A stretch of 64,000 bases of DNA from Bog-473 sp963742035. GTDB taxonomy: Bacteria; Actinomycetota; Acidimicrobiia; Acidimicrobiales; RAAP-2. A program made the translations under genes and the position numbers. Positions 60,701-64,000 of the stretch are shown piece after piece; within the stretch, counting starts at the first letter, position 1; each line of letters starts with the position of its first letter. The DNA lies in contig CAVUKH010000011.1 in NCBI GenBank assembly GCA_963742035.1, positions 86,952-150,951 of the forward strand, given 5' to 3'. The notes below the pieces were generated by a model, which did no database searches, was not told where the DNA came from, and was given only the letters and a program-made list of their open reading frames with translations.

Positions 60701-60783
60701 CCCGCAGCGTCGTAGGCAAAGGTATTCGGATTGGCCCCTTGCCGCGGTCCTGCCCTGGTAGACCACGCGGCCGGCCAGGTCAT
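57742..60783 (-). CDS. RHS polymorphic toxin, C-terminal part with two propeller-like inserts
   Basis: The true frame begins near 60734, after an apparent frameshift. In order: YD repeats (FAYDAAGDPTTISSHDAGG, SYLYDGNGLEAATTTT); 14 repeats of ~40 aa with the pattern SCPxxxxCxAVDxxGxALTYNGxxW (58710-60384); the RHS continuation LTWNTNPGLPLILSDSSNDY, YGPSGTPVEQI, and the end motif ARWYEAQTGGFSSRDPAY. A variable C-terminus of ~180 residues follows, of unrecognised type, with several Cys (KQRTYALAQALDYMVRCSQ, HPSQRVDIPIFDGTAF). The variable end is expected to be the toxin. Confidence 0.8.
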   Translation of the reverse strand: MTWPAAWSTRAGPRQGANPNTFAYDAAGDPTTISSHDAGGSFDTYTQTYDSAGEVTGQTPVSGSGGVASTYTYDTLGDQSSMASAPGTTTYGYSQNAQMTSATSPAGASSYLYDGNGLEAATTTTGSVWGAVKSVDGTKSINGVSCPTSTWCAAVDGSGRALTYNGTTWSSGSSIDGTTVLNAVSCPSTSFCAAVDNTGHALTYNGTSWSSAADIDGTTPLNALSCASTNFCVAVDNTGHALTYNGSTWSSASDIDGSVSMRGVSCPTPSFCAAVDNAGHALVESSGTWSSAVNVDTTTLHAVSCADSSFCVAVDTSGYALHFNGSSWTSPALVDSGHNISSISCPNYASCQAVDHSGHALSYNGTTWSAVSDIDGSNALNAVSCSAANTCVAADASGNALAYQAPAWSSVSDVDGTTSINGTSCPTSTWCVAVDGSGHALTYNGTTWSSASTIDGTTMLNAVSCPSTSVCVAVDNTGHALTYNGTTWSSATDIDGTTPLNAVSCPSTSFCVAVDNTGHALTYNGTSWSSVADIDGSASLKGVSCPGSSFCAAVDSSGNAVTYASGSWSSPSNVDPSRMLRAVSCPDTVFCQAVDTSGHVLTYNGSAWSAAVLIDSGGHTIDSVSCPTAMSCQAVDKVGNQLSYNGTTWTSADVDGTKVINSVSSAAAGFCAAVDASGNALSYSAPAMLAQLTWNTNPGLPLILSDSSNDYLYGPSGTPVEQIALSTSTPTYLTYSASSSAWLATNAAGDEIGYWGYDAFGNLAFGTPASAFGYSGQYSDATTQLVNDRARWYEAQTGGFSSRDPAYAQTDTAYTYAGSDPVNQSDPTGEASTQDFWAAICGGLFDEIPYITALCGLFPGGISLPSVGPNPSAPLPGDENRGAIQIQGSSGSPKNNKGSPFDYSEPWSQGNPPTLDYGVILLDRLIAKTPEKIVKQRTYALAQALDYMVRCSQHFGCYPPGKPRGWYDPGNHPSQRVDIPIFDGTAFINDEGVQLTSLSSQGSLLCEGREVVT
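58710..60384 (-). repeat. 14 Cys-paired ~40-aa repeats, arranged 7 + 7
   Basis: Blades 1-7 (60384-59551) and 8-14 (59550-58710) correspond one to one. The first of each block has SINGxSCPTSTWC, the fifth begins with Val-Asp, the sixth has IDS/VDSGH and CQAVD, and the seventh ends ALxYxAPA. Each blade has a strand pattern with W near its end and normally two Cys spaced by about five residues. A seven-fold periodicity implies two seven-bladed beta-propellers made by duplication of a whole propeller. Blade 14 lacks the first Cys. Confidence 0.8.
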
Positions 60784-63781
60784 AGGAATAGTTGCGCTGG
60801 ATCGAGCCCTGACCCGAACACGAACTGGTGTAGCCGGCCGTGTACTCGCTCAGCTGCCCGTCAGGGTTGCGCGGCGAGCCGCTCGGGGAGAACGACTGAG
60901 TCAGGGTCTCGTTGCCCCCACAGGTCTGGGCCAGCGTGGAGACGGCGCCCGTATTCTCGTCGGCGCCGTCGTAGGAGAAGGCAGAAGAACTGGTCCCGCT
61001 CGGAATCGACGTCGAGACGTCGTTCGCCTGCCCCGTCGCGTTGCTGTCGGCATCATGGGCAAAAGTGACCTTGTTGCCCAGCCAGTCAGTCTCCGAGGTC
61101 ATGGCTCCCGTGGCGTCGTAGGCGTAGGAGACCTGAGGCGAGGCATACGTGCCGTAGGCCGGGTACGTAACAGAGGAAAGCACCCCGGTGTTGAAGTAGC
61201 CGTAGGAGGTGGTCGTGTTCGAGAGCCCAGGGTTGGCGATCAAGGCCTTGGAAGTGACGTCGCCGTTGTCGTCGTAGGAATAGGTGGTCGTTCCCGTACC
61301 ATCGGTCATGGTGTGGCGGGTGCCGTCGGAGTTGAAGGTGTACGACACCGTCGAGGGAACGCCATACCCGCTGCCCGTGTTCGAGTCGCTCATCGAGGTC
61401 GGATCGCCCGCGGCGTCGTAGGCGTCGGTGGTGGTGCCCGCCGGTGTCGTCGACGTCAGCGTCGAACCTCCCGGTTCATACGTGGTGGTCGTGACTTCGC
61501 CTGAGGGATCAGCAGTGGTGACCGGCGTCGTCGTGGTATACAGATCCGAGTCCATTCCGCCGTTGCTCGGCGCGGCGCTGGCACACTGGCCCGAGCTGTT
61601 CTCGTAGTAGTAGCAATCGGTCGTTACCTTGCCGTTGGGGTCGGTGGTCGTGAGCGTTTGCCCTGGTGCATTGAACGTGTACGAGGTGGTGTCGCCAAGC
61701 TGGTCCGTCGAGGACAGCGTGTTGCCCATGGCGTCGAAGATCGTGGTGGAGTACCCCGGATTCGAACCCGGAGCCGGCGGAGAGCTCGGCGGCGTGCTCG
61801 GGCACAGATAGGGATAGGTCCCGGTGGGATGGGCCGAGAGCCAGGTAGCGAGGTTCGTGGGATCGGCGCTGCAGTAGGTCCGCCCGTCGGGATCGTCGAC
61901 ACTGACGGTGGCGTGCACGTCGGGGTCGGTGCTCTCCAACTCATTGCCGTTGGGGTCGTAGAAGACAGTGGTGACGTTGTTAGCCTGGGCCGACGTCGGC
62001 GTCGTCGAGTACAACGAGGTCGGACTCGGCGGAGCACCGATCCACGACGACTGCCACACCGGACAGTGGTAAGCACTCGTCCCTTGGGCATACGCATTCG
62101 CTGAGACACTGCAAAAGGCGTTGCCGTTGGGGTCGTAGGTCTGCTCGGTGGTCTGGGTATTCGTCCCGTCACTCGGGTCGAGCGTGGTCACGGTGACGTT
62201 GTTGTCGGCGTCGTAGGAGTACTGCGTCACGACGTTGGGGGCGTGGGTCGAGTCGTTGGACTCCACCGTGGTCTGAGTCACGTTGCCCGCGGCGTCATAG
62301 ACCGTGGCGGTGATCCCGCCCAGCGGGTTGGTGACCTGCACCGGACGGCCCAGGGCGTCGTAGCTGGTCAAGGTGATCCCGGCCGTCCACGATGCACCAG
62401 CAGCGGGGCAGGTCACACCGCTGGCGTAGTTGGCTGGGCTAACCGTGCAGTAGACGTTGGCGGCCCCGTCGTAGGCCGTCTGGCTCACCCCGCCGAGTGG
62501 GTTTACCTCGTACGTCGACTGACCGTTGCCGTTGAAGATGGTGATCTGTGCTCCGGGCCAAGGGTCGGTGCCCGGGCTCGGAGGGGTGGTCGGTGCCGTC
62601 GAGGGGCAACTGGCATGACCCTGTGCGTAGGCCAATGGTGCGATGGTGCAGAACTGGCGCCCAGCGGTGTCGTAGCCGCTGATCGTTGTGGCTGAGAACG
62701 AGCTCGTCGCCGAGGTCTCGGTCTTGGTGATCACCCGGCCCGCGCTGTCGAGGGTAAAGGTGGTCACGTCGCCCTGTGGATCAGTCGTCTGGGTGGGCGT
62801 GTCTGGGAACGCCGCATTGGTGTACGCGTAGCTCGTCGTCGCCCCATCGGGATTGGTAACCGAGGTCACATTGCCGGCGGGGCTGTAAATCGTGGTCGTG
62901 TATCCCTCCACCGTGCCCGTCGGCGGACTGGTCGGCGGTGAACCTGGGCAGGACTTGCCGGCAATCGTGAACTGGTCGGCGTCGACCTGGCAATACGGCT
63001 GCTCGGCGGCGGTGTACGCCGTCTCGGTGGTATTTCCCAGCGGATCGGTCACGTACGTTGGATGGCCCGCCGAGTCGTAGTACGTGATGGTGACACCAAG
63101 GGCGATCGTGTTCTTAGACCCCGGAGTGGGAGCCGTGATCGGCTCAGTGCTCGGGCACGTGACGCCGTTGACGACTTCGGCCGGCTCGACCTCGCACCAC
63201 ACCTCGTTCGAGGATGTATAGGCATAGAGGGTCTGATTCCCCAGCGCGTCGGTCCTCGACGTCGGGTCGATGGCGTTGAGGTAGGCGCTCGGACTCGCGG
63301 GGTTGGGCAAGGTCGTCGACGACGTGTGGCCGTCGGGATCAGTGCTCGTCTGATGTTGCCCGGTGATCGGGCTGTCGATGGCAGAGTTCGTCGATGCGCT
63401 CGATCCCCCGCTGGGGTCGATGGTCGTTGAGGAGAGCTCGCCGGAGGAGAACGAATACTGCGTGACCTGGGACGGGAGACCCGTTCCGGGCGTGACCGTC
63501 ACGGTGGTCGAGTCGCCTGGCGCGTCGCCGACTGGCACGTTGGGCGCCTCGGAATACACGTAGGTGCTGACGCCGCCAGCAGGGTCGGTCTGCTGAGAGA
63601 TCTGCCCGGTTGAGTTGTAGACATTCGTGAGCGTGCCGCCATCGGGATCGGTCCGCGTCAAGAGGTCGTCACGGAGAGCGGTGTTCGAGTTGGTGGCATC
63701 GTAGGTGTAGCTCGTCGTGAGCGATCGGGTGGGTCCCCGAATAAGAGGCTGCCCGTCAGTCCCGTGGTGGCGCTCGTGCAC
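60257..63781 (-). CDS. RHS/YD-repeat shell segment of the polymorphic toxin
   Basis: The meaningful part is about 60739-63730; the frame beyond both ends is shadow. It carries many YD repeats (YDATNSNTALRDDLLTRTDPDGG, DAAGNVTQT, DPNGNELESTDPD, TDPNGKVTTD, DWLGNKVTFAHDADSN). Several repeats are interrupted by Pro-rich loops with two Cys 10-20 residues apart (YCxVxPxxYAxGxxCPxxxP). In RHS proteins this region forms a hollow shell around the toxin. It joins the next segment through a one-base shift in a C run at 60735-60738. Confidence 0.8.
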   Translation of the reverse strand: MHERHHGTDGQPLIRGPTRSLTTSYTYDATNSNTALRDDLLTRTDPDGGTLTNVYNSTGQISQQTDPAGGVSTYVYSEAPNVPVGDAPGDSTTVTVTPGTGLPSQVTQYSFSSGELSSTTIDPSGGSSASTNSAIDSPITGQHQTSTDPDGHTSSTTLPNPASPSAYLNAIDPTSRTDALGNQTLYAYTSSNEVWCEVEPAEVVNGVTCPSTEPITAPTPGSKNTIALGVTITYYDSAGHPTYVTDPLGNTTETAYTAAEQPYCQVDADQFTIAGKSCPGSPPTSPPTGTVEGYTTTIYSPAGNVTSVTNPDGATTSYAYTNAAFPDTPTQTTDPQGDVTTFTLDSAGRVITKTETSATSSFSATTISGYDTAGRQFCTIAPLAYAQGHASCPSTAPTTPPSPGTDPWPGAQITIFNGNGQSTYEVNPLGGVSQTAYDGAANVYCTVSPANYASGVTCPAAGASWTAGITLTSYDALGRPVQVTNPLGGITATVYDAAGNVTQTTVESNDSTHAPNVVTQYSYDADNNVTVTTLDPSDGTNTQTTEQTYDPNGNAFCSVSANAYAQGTSAYHCPVWQSSWIGAPPSPTSLYSTTPTSAQANNVTTVFYDPNGNELESTDPDVHATVSVDDPDGRTYCSADPTNLATWLSAHPTGTYPYLCPSTPPSSPPAPGSNPGYSTTIFDAMGNTLSSTDQLGDTTSYTFNAPGQTLTTTDPNGKVTTDCYYYENSSGQCASAAPSNGGMDSDLYTTTTPVTTADPSGEVTTTTYEPGGSTLTSTTPAGTTTDAYDAAGDPTSMSDSNTGSGYGVPSTVSYTFNSDGTRHTMTDGTGTTTYSYDDNGDVTSKALIANPGLSNTTTSYGYFNTGVLSSVTYPAYGTYASPQVSYAYDATGAMTSETDWLGNKVTFAHDADSNATGQANDVSTSIPSGTSSSAFSYDGADENTGAVSTLAQTCGGNETLTQSFSPSGSPRNPDGQLSEYTAGYTSSCSGQGSIQRNYSYDLAGRVVYQGRTAARGQSEYLCLRRCGRPHHHLEPRRRRKLRHLHPDLRLGGRGDGPDSRLGIGRCGLYLHLRHLGRPEQHGERPGNYHLRVLPERPDDLGNVTRRRVQLPLRRERSRSGHDDDRIGVGSRQERRRNQEYQRGLVSHLDLVCGRRRFGPCSYLQRNDLVVGQFH

Positions 63782-63784
63782 GAG

Positions 63785-64000
63785 TCCCGTAGTAGCAAAA
63801 GGTGGCGCTCGGAGGGGTGCCTGAGGTGGCGAAGCCGATGGCCTGAGTGAGTTCGCCCACGGTGAAGACCTCGGTCAGAGTCGGGTTCGGAGTGGCAGCG
63901 TTCGAGGTCCACAGGGTGCAGTTCGTCGCCGACGACGGGCATGCGCCCGTGCCAGCGGTCTCTGCTGAGGCAGTGATTGACTGACCGTCAGCATTTCCAA
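63785..64000 (-). CDS. RHS protein, upstream segment running off the window
   Basis: On the minus strand a clean frame enters from the window edge (SITASAETAGTGACPSS, TNCTLWTSNAATPNPTLTEVF, ELTQAIGFATSG, PPSATFCYYGT). It then shifts near 63786-63788, and again between 63731 and 63738, before the YD repeats begin. The composition fits an extracellular beta domain of the same protein. The start and any signal peptide lie outside the window. Confidence 0.6.

Overview
The window is high-GC DNA with dense, often overlapping operons, frequent GTG/TTG starts, an F420-type luciferase-like oxidoreductase, an MptB-like mannosyltransferase, mycothiol-type isomerase folds and a CxRxHGxPxFPDP lipoprotein. 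Together these point to an actinobacterium. Acidimicrobiia is a plausible guess, but that is inference. No rRNA, intact tRNA, CRISPR array or classical transposase was seen.

Left part (1-24 kb), housekeeping and lipid metabolism. It runs as follows: the end of a PIG-L deacetylase; a minus-strand purK-purE-ChbG-PH protein operon; an LLM oxidoreductase; a minus-strand RecB-like nuclease, PAP2 and DsbA set; and a five-gene acyl-CoA block made of a divergent acyl-CoA dehydrogenase, enoyl-CoA hydratase, both subunits of a biotin-dependent acyl-CoA carboxylase and AtuA. The logic of the acyl-CoA block is branched-chain (leucine/isoprenoid) acyl-CoA degradation. Next come an ion-channel-like membrane protein, a zinc alcohol dehydrogenase, ClpS, a TetR-controlled NAD(P)-binding operon, an acetyltransferase with a DHA2 exporter, and an ABC-F ATPase.

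Middle part (24-45 kb), transport, regulation and small enzymes. It holds a Tat-exported peptide-type binding protein, a peroxiredoxin, an ArsR-SRPBCC fusion with its operator, and a PadR-ABC-FtsX-DUF4405 operon with palindromic operators. A sulfotransferase/DUF1214 pair and a GT-C mannosyltransferase follow. The rest is a run of singletons: DUF899, DinB-fold, HAD, DMT, VOC, arylamine N-acetyltransferase and P-loop genes.

45-52.4 kb: a STAS protein, then a MacB-type export operon (permease, ATPase, membrane-fusion protein, lipoprotein) divergent from an OmpR-type response regulator and histidine kinase that probably control it.

52.4-64 kb, the accessory region. It opens with the 3' half of a tRNA-Gly(UCC) on the minus strand, a typical integration scar. 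Then come an AbrB/PIN-like pair and an orphan RHS C-terminal toxin fragment with its coupled putative immunity gene. A tyrosine recombinase is bracketed by 24-bp imperfect inverted repeats, and the same core motif recurs at two other module borders. Lower-GC hypothetical genes and a large RHS polymorphic-toxin locus with a coupled immunity candidate complete the region. The RHS protein carries 14 Cys-paired blades arranged as 2 x 7, which look like two seven-bladed beta-propellers inserted at one conserved position of the RHS shell. The RHS reading frame is interrupted three times at G/C homopolymers and runs off the right edge.

Several genes across the window have a TANNNT box 5-9 nt before the start codon and no obvious Shine-Dalgarno sequence, suggesting leaderless transcripts.
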